Source: Roseovarius aestuarii (GTDB taxonomy: Bacteria > Pseudomonadota > Alphaproteobacteria > Rhodobacterales > Rhodobacteraceae). Taken from it: 64,000 nucleotides of DNA. Both the position numbers and the translations under genes were made by a program. Of the stretch, positions 38,613 to 47,115 are shown piece after piece. The stretch covers positions 62,001 through 126,000 of the forward strand of contig NZ_JAIMIB010000002.1 in the NCBI RefSeq assembly GCF_019966515.1, written 5' to 3'. Below the pieces are notes generated by a model, which was not told the DNA's origin, did not search any database, and worked only from the letters and a program-made list of their open reading frames with translations. Every line of letters starts with the position of its first letter. Positions within the stretch are counted from its first letter, which is position 1.

Positions 38613-39458
38613 ATGACCCACATATCGGCAGATGTTCAGTCTTTCGACGCCGCAGAGGTCAAGCCGGAGTCAGCGGCGATTGCTGCCTTTGAGCAAGACG
38701 GCGTCATATGCCTGCGTCAGGCCATAGGGCCCCATTGGCTGTCATTGATCGAAGAGGGCATCGAGGCAGCGCTTTCGGGGGCCAGCACCGATCTGGATGT
38801 GGTCAAGGCGGCGCAGGACAAGGGCCGGTTCACGGTCAGTTCGCAGGCATGGCAGAAAGTCGATCAGTTTCGGCGCTTTATCTTCGAAAGCCCTCTGGCG
38901 GACATGTCGCAATGCATATTGCAATCCCAGACACTGACACTGTTTTATGATTTCTTGCTGATCAAGGAGGCGGGCAGCGGCAGCGCCGCCACGCCGTGGC
39001 ATCAGGATCATTCCTACTATCCGCTACAGGGCGACAAGGTGATCAATTGCTGGACCGCGCTTGATCCGATCCCGGTCGAGACGGCCCTGCGGTTCTGGAA
39101 GGGGTCGCACAGCTCTGGCATTGTCCACCGTGCGGTAAATTTCGAAAACCCGTCAAAGCCTTATCGGCATGCGCGCCCCGAGCATCCGGCGGTTCCCGAG
39201 ATCGATGCTGACCCAGAGGCCGAGATCCTGACCACGGCCATGGATGCGGGCGATCTGCTGATATTCAGCTCGCGGGTGTTTCACGCAGCACCTGGCAACC
39301 GGCTGGATCGCCGCCGCGCCGGGTTTTCCATCAACTGGGTCGGAGATGGTGTGACCTATGAGGATGCGCCCGCGCTGGCAACCTACCGTGACACGAGGCT
39401 TAGCACAGGGGATCTGATCAGCAATTCTCCCAAATTCCCGCGTGTCCGACCAGCCTGA
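38613..39458 (+). CDS. Phytanoyl-CoA dioxygenase family protein
   Basis: A 281-residue 2-oxoglutarate/Fe(II) enzyme of the PhyH type. Iron ligands: WHQDHSYYPL (His-x-Asp) and SSRVFHAAPGN (distal His), with the RRAGFSINWVG arginine for 2-oxoglutarate. A tryptophan-rich helix NCWTALDPIPVETALRFW lies between. The ATG at 38613 is preferred over a GTG at 38598. It is the last ordinary gene before the accessory-looking stretch. Substrate unknown. Confidence 0.85.
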   Translation: MTHISADVQSFDAAEVKPESAAIAAFEQDGVICLRQAIGPHWLSLIEEGIEAALSGASTDLDVVKAAQDKGRFTVSSQAWQKVDQFRRFIFESPLADMSQCILQSQTLTLFYDFLLIKEAGSGSAATPWHQDHSYYPLQGDKVINCWTALDPIPVETALRFWKGSHSSGIVHRAVNFENPSKPYRHARPEHPAVPEIDADPEAEILTTAMDAGDLLIFSSRVFHAAPGNRLDRRRAGFSINWVGDGVTYEDAPALATYRDTRLSTGDLISNSPKFPRVRPA

Positions 39459-39764
39459 TCGAAGCTTGACCAGGGCGGTGAGCTGCCGGAATGGGTCAGG
39501 TGGATAAAGAATGATAGGTTTGGTGGCGCAATAGCAAAAGGACGAAATGTCCGTTTTGAGCCCTATGTGACAAATGCAGCGATCCGCACCAATGTCAGCT
39601 ATTTGATATAGTGGTCCGAGTAACCGATCCGTGGTTGCCCTCAAACACCTCTACAAACTCATCTGGCCTGTTCGTCTCTCTACAGATATTTATCGGCAAA
39701 CTACCAACTTTGATTTACTCGGCAAAAATTCATGATCTCTACTGACTCCGTTTTGCCCATCTTT
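39459..39764. other. 306-base gap at left edge of accessory segment
   Basis: AT-richer than both flanks, with no frame of coding character. The plus strand contains GAAATGTCCG, a word related to the AATGTCCGC copies in other gaps (near 29365 and 62557). I see no tRNA-like fold or direct-repeat partner that would mark an attachment site. Confidence 0.4.
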
Positions 39765-40322
39765 TCAGGAGTCTTTGATATTCAGCCTTTGCCGCAAAGT
39801 TGCAACCACAGGGTGATCAGGGCCTAGCGCGGCTTCTGTCAGAGCTAACTGTCGTTTCCGTAATTCGCGTACCTCTGCATCATTGCCAAGTTGTGATAGC
39901 GCAGTTGCAACTGCGTCAAGGCTTGTGGTGAGGTCTGGGAAAGGCTCGGCGTTTAATTTCTCGCGCAACTCCAAATCGCGGCGAAAGTAGGCCAATGCGT
40001 CAGCGGGAGACTCTGACAGTTTGCGGGCGCCCAGTCCACGCAGGGCCTGCGCGACAATCCAACCTATTTTTGGATCCACATTGTCGCCCGTCGGGACATC
40101 AACCAGTTTGCGCCACGCAGCTATAGCGGCTGGCCAATCGTAATGTTCATCGGCGGCTTCGCCATATGCCTGCCATGCTTCGAGCGTTTCGCGTGCGTGG
40201 TTCCCAAATTCACTTTCACACCATAGTGCATAAGCCAGCAGGATGGGCATTAGTTTTTCTGCATTGCCAGTGTTCCCGGCCTGCAAAATGCGCTCTGTCC
40301 ATTCAGTTGTGGTGTCGGGCAT
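39765..40322 (-). CDS. TPR-like protein downstream of the putative effector
   Basis: A 185-residue helical protein. The last 80 residues contain tetratricopeptide-like repeats of the kinesin-light-chain type: DLTTSLDAVATALSQLGN, then LALTEAALGPDHPVVATL. The first half is also helical with many Trp and Ala. It begins 30 bases after the stop of the 364-residue gene on the same strand, so both are probably one operon. It might be a cognate chaperone or immunity protein, but that is inference only. Confidence 0.65.
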   Translation of the reverse strand: MPDTTTEWTERILQAGNTGNAEKLMPILLAYALWCESEFGNHARETLEAWQAYGEAADEHYDWPAAIAAWRKLVDVPTGDNVDPKIGWIVAQALRGLGARKLSESPADALAYFRRDLELREKLNAEPFPDLTTSLDAVATALSQLGNDAEVRELRKRQLALTEAALGPDHPVVATLRQRLNIKDS

Positions 40323-40352
40323 GAAAACTCGGGCCTCGTATTTACCGACTTT

Positions 40353-41447
40353 TTATGGCGCTGCAGCGGGATAAGCCAAAGGAACATAGGGCACACCATA
40401 GTTTGCTGCAACATCCATCACCTCGTGGAACCTGTGGGTTCCCGATTTGTTAAGTGCGAGCGACTTATTGAAAAACGCAAAGATTGCCCAGGCAAGTGCT
40501 TCATTTTCGGCGCCTGTCGCGCCGACCGTAGCTGCCAGCGTTAAAATTTGCGCGGTAGTGGCTGACGGCCCCGCGTTGAGTGGTACATTGCCAGCACGCG
40601 CAGTTTGTGTCCAATTTGCAGCTTCATTTGGATTCCAGCCGCATTTACGGGCAGCGTTCTGGCCCGCTGTCATCTGAACATTCCATACCCCTACAACGTC
40701 GCGCACATTATGACGCATCTTCAAGGCATAGTCTGCGACCAAGGTGATCTTGCCGTCCAAGTCGGTGGGTTGATTGGCCATCGCCTGCCCCAGCGACTTA
40801 CCGCCGCCCCATACAGATTCCCACAATGTACTGTAGTAATAGTTGTATCGCCCTTTCTTTGCACTGGCCGCAGTTTTGTAGGGCGCGCCTTGTGCGTTAT
40901 GAAACGTGGTGAGCTTCGTCATGAACGTGGTCAGGTGCCCAGTGATGTTGGCGCTGGATTTTGTGCTTGTGGCCAACGTGCCTTCGGTCGCGAGGTTTGC
41001 CTCACTGCCAACTTCACCCACAAGTGCACGGATCAAACCATCGTCATTGTTGTATTGCCGGTTTTGAGATGTCGCCAATGGATTTTTACTTGTGGCGGAC
41101 GCACTCACCCAATCTGACAGGTACTTTTGCGCCTTGGTCTGATCGGCTGCGTTCATCGCGGTGACCAGCGGGTCGGCTGAAATACGCGCCCAGGTCGTAT
41201 CTGCATTGTCTTGGTTCACCCCGCCGACAGATACCACGCGCTGAATGATGGCCTCGCTGTTGCGACTAGGCAGTGTGTTGGCGACCTGCTGCATAGTTTG
41301 CAGTCGTTGCACCACGGGTGAATTATCTGCCTGTTCTTGCAATGCAGTGGTCTCAAGTGTGGCGCTGTTTTCAACACATGTTGCTTCCGGGCGGGCTGCT
41401 TTGGCGGCCGCTGACGTTCTCGTTTGTAGCTGTCGTGCAGCTTCCAT
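40353..41447 (-). CDS. Putative secreted effector-like protein with eCIS-type leader motif, no known catalytic domain
   Basis: A 364-residue protein I cannot assign to a function. Residues about 20-75 carry RPEATCVENSATLETTALQE, ADNSPVVQRLQTMQQVAN and IIQRVVSVGG. The N-S-P-x-V-x-x-L-x-x-x-Q-x-x-A-N pattern followed by a QRV segment is what I know from N-termini of cargo proteins of extracellular contractile injection systems and from proteins with DUF4157. The rest (about 80-364) is rich in Ala, Thr, Asn and Gln, with an aromatic patch RYNYYYSTLWESVWGGG and a C-terminal THRFHEVMDVAANYGVPYV. No signal peptide or membrane helix. The ATG at 41447 has only a weak ribosome site. Confidence 0.6.
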   Translation of the reverse strand: MEAARQLQTRTSAAAKAARPEATCVENSATLETTALQEQADNSPVVQRLQTMQQVANTLPSRNSEAIIQRVVSVGGVNQDNADTTWARISADPLVTAMNAADQTKAQKYLSDWVSASATSKNPLATSQNRQYNNDDGLIRALVGEVGSEANLATEGTLATSTKSSANITGHLTTFMTKLTTFHNAQGAPYKTAASAKKGRYNYYYSTLWESVWGGGKSLGQAMANQPTDLDGKITLVADYALKMRHNVRDVVGVWNVQMTAGQNAARKCGWNPNEAANWTQTARAGNVPLNAGPSATTAQILTLAATVGATGAENEALAWAIFAFFNKSLALNKSGTHRFHEVMDVAANYGVPYVPLAYPAAAP

Positions 41448-41818
41448 GGCTTATCCACTTGTTCAGGGGATTTATAGGTCATCTAAATCTACGAACAATT
41501 ACGCTTCAATTTTCAACCATAGATTTAGTTAGGACATACGCAATTATAAAGTGGATCGTGTTACATGGGGGGTCTCGGTTGCCGCTGCTGCATAAGGAGG
41601 CGCAAGTGTAGGATTTGGCTCGTAACCGTTGGTTGTTTGGTTAAAAATCTTGAACGTTTGCATTTAGATTTCTGGACCAACAGTTGTAGGTGCGGCCGTT
41701 GGTGCGCCTGCGGCGAAAGCTCGCTTTGTCCGCGAAGCTGACTCATTAGGAGCTGTAAATACACCTAATTTGCCGACTGAAACCGTGGCGGGAGAGTGTT
41801 GCGCTTGCCTTGAGAAAA
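41448..41818. other. 371-base gap with decayed-looking minus-strand frames
   Basis: On the minus strand a frame open from about 41873 stops at 41664-41666, and the same frame restarts at ATG 41663 to stop at 41544, giving 39 more residues. The text before the stop is Ala/Pro/Thr rich (FAAGAPTAAPTTVGPEI). This may be a remnant broken by one stop codon. A TATAAT box (minus strand; 41543-41548) about 95 bases before the 364-residue gene is a possible promoter. No other feature seen. Confidence 0.4.
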
Positions 41819-42178
41819 TCAGGGCTTCAGCTTGACCTTCCTTGATTGTCCTGACCAGCCGTCGACCGAGCATTTGGCGCGCACGAACACTTCACGGGTG
41901 CCGTCGGGAAAAACCACGCCGCTGAGGGCGCGGGTGAAGGGTTGTTCGTTCACATGCGGATGCAGCAGTTCACGATGTGCCAGCCGATTGCCCCGGGCAT
42001 CCAGCACTTCCCAGCCGTCCGCATAGTGATCCCAGCCGGTATCGCCATGTTCAAGGGTCACGTCGACGCGCCAGACCATACCGGTTTTCTTGATCCGTAC
42101 ATCCTTGATCTCGGGCGGATGTGCCCAGGCTGGCCCGGCTATCAGGCAACTTATTAACAGTAGTAAAACCTTGTTCAT
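41819..42178 (-). CDS. Small secreted protein of unknown function
   Basis: About 119 residues with a signal peptide ending near IAGPAWA. The mature part begins HPPEIKDVRIKKTGMVWRVDVTLEHGDTGWDHYADGWEVLD and has a single cysteine in VRAKCSVDGWSG. It looks like a small beta-sandwich. Three start codons lie close together (GTG 42187, ATG 42184, ATG 42178); I prefer the last. It marks the return to normal composition to the right of the accessory stretch. Confidence 0.7.
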   Translation of the reverse strand: MNKVLLLLISCLIAGPAWAHPPEIKDVRIKKTGMVWRVDVTLEHGDTGWDHYADGWEVLDARGNRLAHRELLHPHVNEQPFTRALSGVVFPDGTREVFVRAKCSVDGWSGQSRKVKLKP

Positions 42179-42214
42179 GCTCATCACTTAACTGCTGAAC
42201 GCAACGATTTCGAG

Positions 42215-42934
42215 TCACGTCTGTGTGTCACTCCTGTCACATTCCGGTCGCATCAGGATGTCTTTCGAGCGTGATGCGAACTCGCGCCGGAAGAGAACCA
42301 GGCAGGTCGTGGCAGTAGCGATGATCAGCGCGCCAGCCCCCAGAAGCCAGGCGCAGGCCGCCAGCGCGAAATAGACCGAGCGCAGCCCGCGATTGAAGCT
42401 GCGCGAGGCGGTGATATTGATCTCGCCTGCTTTTTCGGCCCGGGTTTTCGCGCGCGGGTCGGCTGGATCATTCGGCACCGCGCCCATCAACACGCCGCAA
42501 TAGCCGAACAGGCGGTTTGACCAGACAAACTTGAAAAACGCGTTGGCCAGAAAGCTGAGGATGACCAATACTTTAAGTTCCCAAACGATAATGGGATCGC
42601 TTTCGAGTGTCAGATCCTGTGCGATGCCCATCAGCCTGTCAGTGTTGCCCAGCAGGGCCAGACAGCCGCCAATGGCGATCATCGAAGCTGAGGCAAAAAA
42701 AGCCGTCGCCTGCCGGATCATCGCGAGAATTTGCGCGTCAAATACGCGCGGCTCGCGGGTGACCATATGCACCATCCATTCACGCCGGTAATCAGCCATC
42801 AGCGTGCCGACGGATTTCATGTTTTTGAAATCGTTTTCAATGATATACCCGATCACGATCGACGCGATGATCAATAGCGCCAGCGCCGCGATGTCCCATG
42901 CGGTGAAATGTGAAAGTCTTTCGGTCAGAACCAT
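42215..42934 (-). CDS. DUF599 family membrane protein
   Basis: A 239-residue protein with four to five transmembrane helices. The DUF599 pattern is visible in REWMVHMVTREPRVFDAQIL followed by a helix with AIGGCLALLGN, and later KFVWSNRLFGYCGVLMGAVP and AGEINITASRSFNRGLRSVYF. Function unknown. Divergent from glcD. Confidence 0.85.
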   Translation of the reverse strand: MVLTERLSHFTAWDIAALALLIIASIVIGYIIENDFKNMKSVGTLMADYRREWMVHMVTREPRVFDAQILAMIRQATAFFASASMIAIGGCLALLGNTDRLMGIAQDLTLESDPIIVWELKVLVILSFLANAFFKFVWSNRLFGYCGVLMGAVPNDPADPRAKTRAEKAGEINITASRSFNRGLRSVYFALAACAWLLGAGALIIATATTCLVLFRREFASRSKDILMRPECDRSDTQT

Positions 42935-42977
42935 GCATTACGCATAGCCTGTCGAGGTTGGACTTGCCAGTGTGTGA

Positions 42978-43002
42978 AATTGGTTATAAAATATTACCAA
43001 TT
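42978..43002. promoter_or_regulatory. Inverted repeat AATTGGT-N11-ACCAATT before glcD
   Basis: Perfect 7-base arms AATTGGT (42978-42984) and ACCAATT (42996-43002) flank an AT-only 11-base spacer and end 13 bases before the glcD start. TGGT...ACCA half-sites are the signature of GntR-family regulators of the FadR/PdhR/GlcC type, though their usual spacer is about 3 bases. It could regulate glcDEF and perhaps the divergent DUF599 gene. Confidence 0.55.
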
Positions 43003-43015
43003 GAGGGATTGCCAT

Positions 43016-44455
43016 ATGGATATGCCAACGCCGGACCCGCAGATCATCGCGCGCAAGGCTGAATTGGTCACGCGTTTGCAAAAGGTGCTGCCTGCAGATG
43101 CGCTGATCACAGACGAACATGAGACCCGTGCCTATGAATGCGACGCGCTGACCGCCTATAAATGCCCGCCGCTGCTGGCGGTGCTGCCTGCGTCGACGCA
43201 GGAGGTGTCGGATGTGTTGCGGATTTGTCATGATATGGGGGTGCCGGTGGTGCCGCGCGGGTCGGGCACCTCGCTGGCCGGTGGGGCGCTCCCCACGGCC
43301 GACAGCGTCATCCTGGGGGTCGCACGGCTGAACGATGTACTGGAAACCGACTATGATAACCGCTTTGTCCGGGTGCAGTCAGGCCGTACCAACCTGTCGG
43401 TGACCGGCGCGGTCGAAGAGCAGGGGTTCTTTTACGCCCCTGACCCGTCAAGCCAGCTTGCCTGCGCCATCGCGGGCAATATCGCGATGAATTCAGGCGG
43501 GGCCCATTGCCTGAAATACGGCGTGACCACCAATAATCTGATGGGCGTCACCATGGTGCTGATGGATGGGACCATCACACAGATCGGTGGGGCCTACCTG
43601 GATGCCGAAGGCTATGATCTGCTCGGGCTGATCTGCGGCTCGGAAGGCCAGTTGGGTGTTGTCACCGAGGCTACATTGCGCATTCTGCGCAAACCCGAAG
43701 GTGCGCGGCCCGTATTGATCGGGTTTGACGACATCGTCGTGGCCGGGGCCTGTGTGGCCGACATCATCAAGGCGGGCGTGCTGCCTGTTGCCATTGAGTT
43801 TATGGACCGCCCCTGTATCCGCGCCACCGAAGCCTTTGCCGGAGCCGGATACCCGGATTGCGAGGCGCTGTTGATTGTCGAGGTCGAAGGCAGTGACGCC
43901 GAGATCGACGAGCAGCTCGAAACCATCGTCACTATCGCCCGCAGCCATAACCCGGTCGAGCTGCGCGAAAGCAAATCGGCCGAGGAAAGCGCGAAGATCT
44001 GGCTGGGTCGCAAATCCGCCTTCGGGGCGATGGGGCAGATCAACGACTATATGTGCCTTGATGGCACGATCCCCGTCAGCCAGTTGCCTTATGTTCTGAA
44101 ACGGATCGGCGAGATGAGCCAGCAATATGGCCTGGATGTCGGCAATGTCTTTCATGCGGGCGATGGCAACATGCACCCGCTGATCCTGTTCGACGCCAAC
44201 AAGCCCGGCGATCTGGAACTGTGCGAGGCGTTCGGCGCCGATATCCTGCGGCTTTGTGTCGAGGTTGGTGGTTGTCTGACCGGCGAACATGGCGTGGGCA
44301 TCGAAAAGCGTGACCTGATGAATGACCAGTATGATCCGGGCGATCTCGAGATTCAGATGGCGGTCAAGGATGTGTTCGATCCGAAATGGCTGCTGAACCC
44401 GGCCAAGGTTTTCCCGCTTGCCGCCTCGGACACCCGCCGGATTGCAGCGGAATAA
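43016..44455 (+). CDS. glcD: Glycolate oxidase FAD subunit
   Basis: A 479-residue FAD-linked oxidase subunit that oxidises glycolate (and D-lactate) to glyoxylate. FAD-binding motif VVPRGSGTSLAGGALPTAD, then NIAMNSGGAHCLKYGVT; C-terminal VFHAGDGNMHPLILFD and CLTGEHGVGIEKRD are family hallmarks. GAGGGA at 43003-43008 sets the start at 43016. First gene of glcDEF. Confidence 0.95.
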   Translation: MDMPTPDPQIIARKAELVTRLQKVLPADALITDEHETRAYECDALTAYKCPPLLAVLPASTQEVSDVLRICHDMGVPVVPRGSGTSLAGGALPTADSVILGVARLNDVLETDYDNRFVRVQSGRTNLSVTGAVEEQGFFYAPDPSSQLACAIAGNIAMNSGGAHCLKYGVTTNNLMGVTMVLMDGTITQIGGAYLDAEGYDLLGLICGSEGQLGVVTEATLRILRKPEGARPVLIGFDDIVVAGACVADIIKAGVLPVAIEFMDRPCIRATEAFAGAGYPDCEALLIVEVEGSDAEIDEQLETIVTIARSHNPVELRESKSAEESAKIWLGRKSAFGAMGQINDYMCLDGTIPVSQLPYVLKRIGEMSQQYGLDVGNVFHAGDGNMHPLILFDANKPGDLELCEAFGADILRLCVEVGGCLTGEHGVGIEKRDLMNDQYDPGDLEIQMAVKDVFDPKWLLNPAKVFPLAASDTRRIAAE

Positions 44456-44505
44456 CCTGCGATGCCCTTCGGCCTGTGGCCTCACCCCGGAGTATGTTTG
44501 GAACG

Positions 44506-45651
44506 ATGAAAGCACTGATCCCCGAAACCGAGGCCGAACTGGCCACGATGATTGCGCAGGCCGAGGGGCCATTGCGTATTCAGGGCGGTGGCACCCGGCC
44601 CATTGGCGCGCCTGTGGACGGTCAGATTCTGAGCACAACGGGTCTGACTGGCATAGAGTTGTATGAACCCGGTGCACTGACGCTTGTAGCGCGCGCAGGC
44701 ACACCGCTGGCCGAGGTTGAGGCGGCGCTGGATGCGGAGGGTCAGCGCCTGGCGTTCGAGCCGATGGATCACCGACCGTTGTTGAACACCTCTGGCGAAC
44801 CGACGATTGGCGGCGTGGTGGCGGCCAATGTCTCGGGGCCCCGGCGCATTCAGGTGGGCGCGTGCCGCGATCATCTTTTGGGCGTACGCTTTGTGGACGG
44901 GCAGGGGCAGATCATCAAGAACGGCGGTCGGGTGATGAAGAACGTCACCGGCTACGATCTGGTCAAGCTGATGGCTGGCAGCTACGGCACGTTGGGGGTG
45001 CTGAGTGAGGTCTCGCTTAAAGTGCTGCCCAAAACGCACATGACCGGCGTGCTGCTGTTTGAGGGATTGAGCGACACGGAGGCCGTCAAAGCCCTGAGCG
45101 TCGCACTGGGGTCGCCTTTCGAAGTAACCGGTGGTGCGCATCTGCAAAAGGGGATGGACGGCGCTCCGGTGACGATGATCCGGCTGGAGGGGTTCGAAAA
45201 TTCGGTCGCCTATCGGGCGGGTGAGTTGCAGAAACTATTGGCAGGGTTCGGTGACTTTATGTTGGAAACCGATCCGGACCGCACCCGGGCCGGCTGGCGC
45301 TATGTGCGCGACGTGGCGCCGTTCCAGACGCGCAGCGGCGATGTTTGGCGTTTATCGGTCAAACCCTCGGACGCGCCGGGTATCGTGGCGGCGCTGAGCG
45401 GGGCCGAGGCAATCTATGACTGGGGCGGTGGACTGATCTGGCTGCTGGTGCCCGAGGGGTCGGAGTTGACCGCTGCCACGATCAGGGCAGCCATTGGCGG
45501 GACGGGCGGGCATGCAACCCTGATTAGGGGAAATCCGGCTGAGGTATTTCAGCCCTTGTCTCCTGCGGTCGCCGCGTTGCAGCGGGGGCTTCGTCAGAAA
45601 TTCGACCCTCGCCGTATCCTCAATCCCGGTTTGATGGGGGCGGATACATGA
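44506..45651 (+). CDS. glcE: Glycolate oxidase subunit GlcE
   Basis: A 381-residue FAD-binding subunit paralogous to the GlcD N-terminal part. Markers: LRIQGGGTRPIGAP, EPTIGGVVAANVSGPRRIQ and NVTGYDLVKLMAGSYGTLG. The start is uncertain between 44494 and 44506; the second gives the shorter usual N-terminus. It overlaps glcF by four bases. Confidence 0.93.
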   Translation: MKALIPETEAELATMIAQAEGPLRIQGGGTRPIGAPVDGQILSTTGLTGIELYEPGALTLVARAGTPLAEVEAALDAEGQRLAFEPMDHRPLLNTSGEPTIGGVVAANVSGPRRIQVGACRDHLLGVRFVDGQGQIIKNGGRVMKNVTGYDLVKLMAGSYGTLGVLSEVSLKVLPKTHMTGVLLFEGLSDTEAVKALSVALGSPFEVTGGAHLQKGMDGAPVTMIRLEGFENSVAYRAGELQKLLAGFGDFMLETDPDRTRAGWRYVRDVAPFQTRSGDVWRLSVKPSDAPGIVAALSGAEAIYDWGGGLIWLLVPEGSELTAATIRAAIGGTGGHATLIRGNPAEVFQPLSPAVAALQRGLRQKFDPRRILNPGLMGADT

Positions 45652-46937
45652 AAACGGAATTTACCCCCGAACAGCTGCAAGACCCCGCCCTTCAGCGCTC
45701 TAACGAGATTCTACGCTCCTGCGTGCATTGCGGGTTCTGCACCGCCACGTGCCCGACATATCAGGTATTGGGGGACGAGCTCGACAGCCCTCGTGGTCGC
45801 ATCTATCTGATCAAGGAGATGCTGGAAACGGGCCGCAAGCCTGACGCAAAGACGGTTAAACACATAGACCGCTGCCTGAGCTGCCTGGCTTGCATGACAA
45901 CCTGCCCCTCGGGTGTGCATTACATGCATCTGGTCGATCACGCCCGCGATTATATCAAAAAGAACTATACCCGCCGCTGGGATGATCGCGCGCTACGCTG
46001 GTTGCTGTCGAAAATCCTGCCCTATCCCACGCGGTTCCGGTTGGCGTTGCTGGGGGCCAAGATCGGGCGGCCGTTTGCGTGGGCAATGCCTGATGCCCGC
46101 CTGCGCGCGATGCTGGAAATGGCGCCCAAGCGCATCCCGCCGGTCAGCCGCAACGACGACCCGCAAAGTTTTGCGCCTATAGGCAAGCAGGTGAAACGTG
46201 TGGCCCTGATGACCGGCTGCGCGCAAAAAGCACTGAACACGGACATCAACGATGCCACCATCCGCTTGCTGACCCGTTTGGGTTGCGAAGTCATCGTCGC
46301 TGAGGGGGCCGGGTGCTGTGGCGCGCTGACCCATCACATGGGCAAAACCTCTGAGAGCCACGCCACCGCGGCGAAAAACATCCGTGCCTGGACGGCCGAG
46401 ATGGACGGGCAGGGGCTTGATGCCATCGTGATCAACACTTCGGGCTGTGGTACGACGGTCAAGGATTACGGGCATATGTTCCGCAACGAGGCGCTCGCGG
46501 ATGATGCCGCGCGGGTTTCGGACATCGCCGTGGATATCTCGGAGCTTTTGACGCAGCTTGACCTGCCAGAAGGCGGTGACAAGAAGATGGTCGTCGCCTA
46601 TCACGCTGCCTGTTCGTTGCAGCATGGTCAGCAGATCAAGGCTGCCCCGAAAGACCTGCTGAAACACGCCGGCTTCACCATCGCCGAACCCGCCGACAGT
46701 CATCTTTGCTGTGGCTCGGCAGGCACTTATAACCTGATGCAGCCCGAGATTTCGGCCAAGCTGAAGGCGCGCAAAGTCAGGACGCTTGAGGCGAAATCCC
46801 CCGATGTGATCGCGGCGGGGAATATCGGGTGTATGATGCAGATAGGCTCGGGCACGACAGTGCCCATTGTCCATACGGTCGAGTTGCTGGATTGGGCGAC
46901 GGGGGGCCCTGAGCCCCGCGCATTGATCGGTAAGTAA
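45648..46937 (+). CDS. glcF: Glycolate oxidase iron-sulfur subunit
   Basis: A 429-residue protein with two ferredoxin-type clusters, CVHCGFCTATCPTYQVL and CLSCLACMTTCPSG, and two C-terminal CCG domains (GAGCCGALTHHMGK and HLCCGSAGTYNLMQ) as in the GlcF/heterodisulfide reductase group. It passes electrons from glycolate to the quinone pool. Translation is coupled to glcE. Confidence 0.95.
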   Translation: MKTEFTPEQLQDPALQRSNEILRSCVHCGFCTATCPTYQVLGDELDSPRGRIYLIKEMLETGRKPDAKTVKHIDRCLSCLACMTTCPSGVHYMHLVDHARDYIKKNYTRRWDDRALRWLLSKILPYPTRFRLALLGAKIGRPFAWAMPDARLRAMLEMAPKRIPPVSRNDDPQSFAPIGKQVKRVALMTGCAQKALNTDINDATIRLLTRLGCEVIVAEGAGCCGALTHHMGKTSESHATAAKNIRAWTAEMDGQGLDAIVINTSGCGTTVKDYGHMFRNEALADDAARVSDIAVDISELLTQLDLPEGGDKKMVVAYHAACSLQHGQQIKAAPKDLLKHAGFTIAEPADSHLCCGSAGTYNLMQPEISAKLKARKVRTLEAKSPDVIAAGNIGCMMQIGSGTTVPIVHTVELLDWATGGPEPRALIGK

Positions 46938-47115
46938 GGCGACGCAGGTAACCCCGCCCTGAGTCGAAACTGCCCCGGTTTCAAGATACGTCTCGGGCGA
47001 GCACAGGGGCTCTAGGCCTTCTTAAGTTTGGCCTGGGCCTTGGAGCGGACCTCGGACATCGCGGCCAGCCGTCAAATCGTCAGCGGCAGTCTGGCCCCGC
47101 ACCGGACAATTACCT

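Noticed and set aside
39600-39640. Possible tRNA 3'-end remnant (TGGTCCGAGTAACC region)
   Set aside because: No acceptor-stem pairing or T-arm consensus could be matched, so no attachment site is claimed.
41216-41482. 88-codon minus-strand frame overlapping the N-terminus of the effector-like gene
   Set aside because: The other frame carries the NSPVVQRL leader motif and continues for 364 residues. The first dozen residues of this frame could still be the true N-terminus if a frameshift occurred, but this cannot be shown.
47010-47062. Minus-strand micro-frame reading MSEVRSKAQAKLKKA
   Set aside because: Only 15 residues with no ribosome site; it may be the tail of a deleted gene but cannot be supported.
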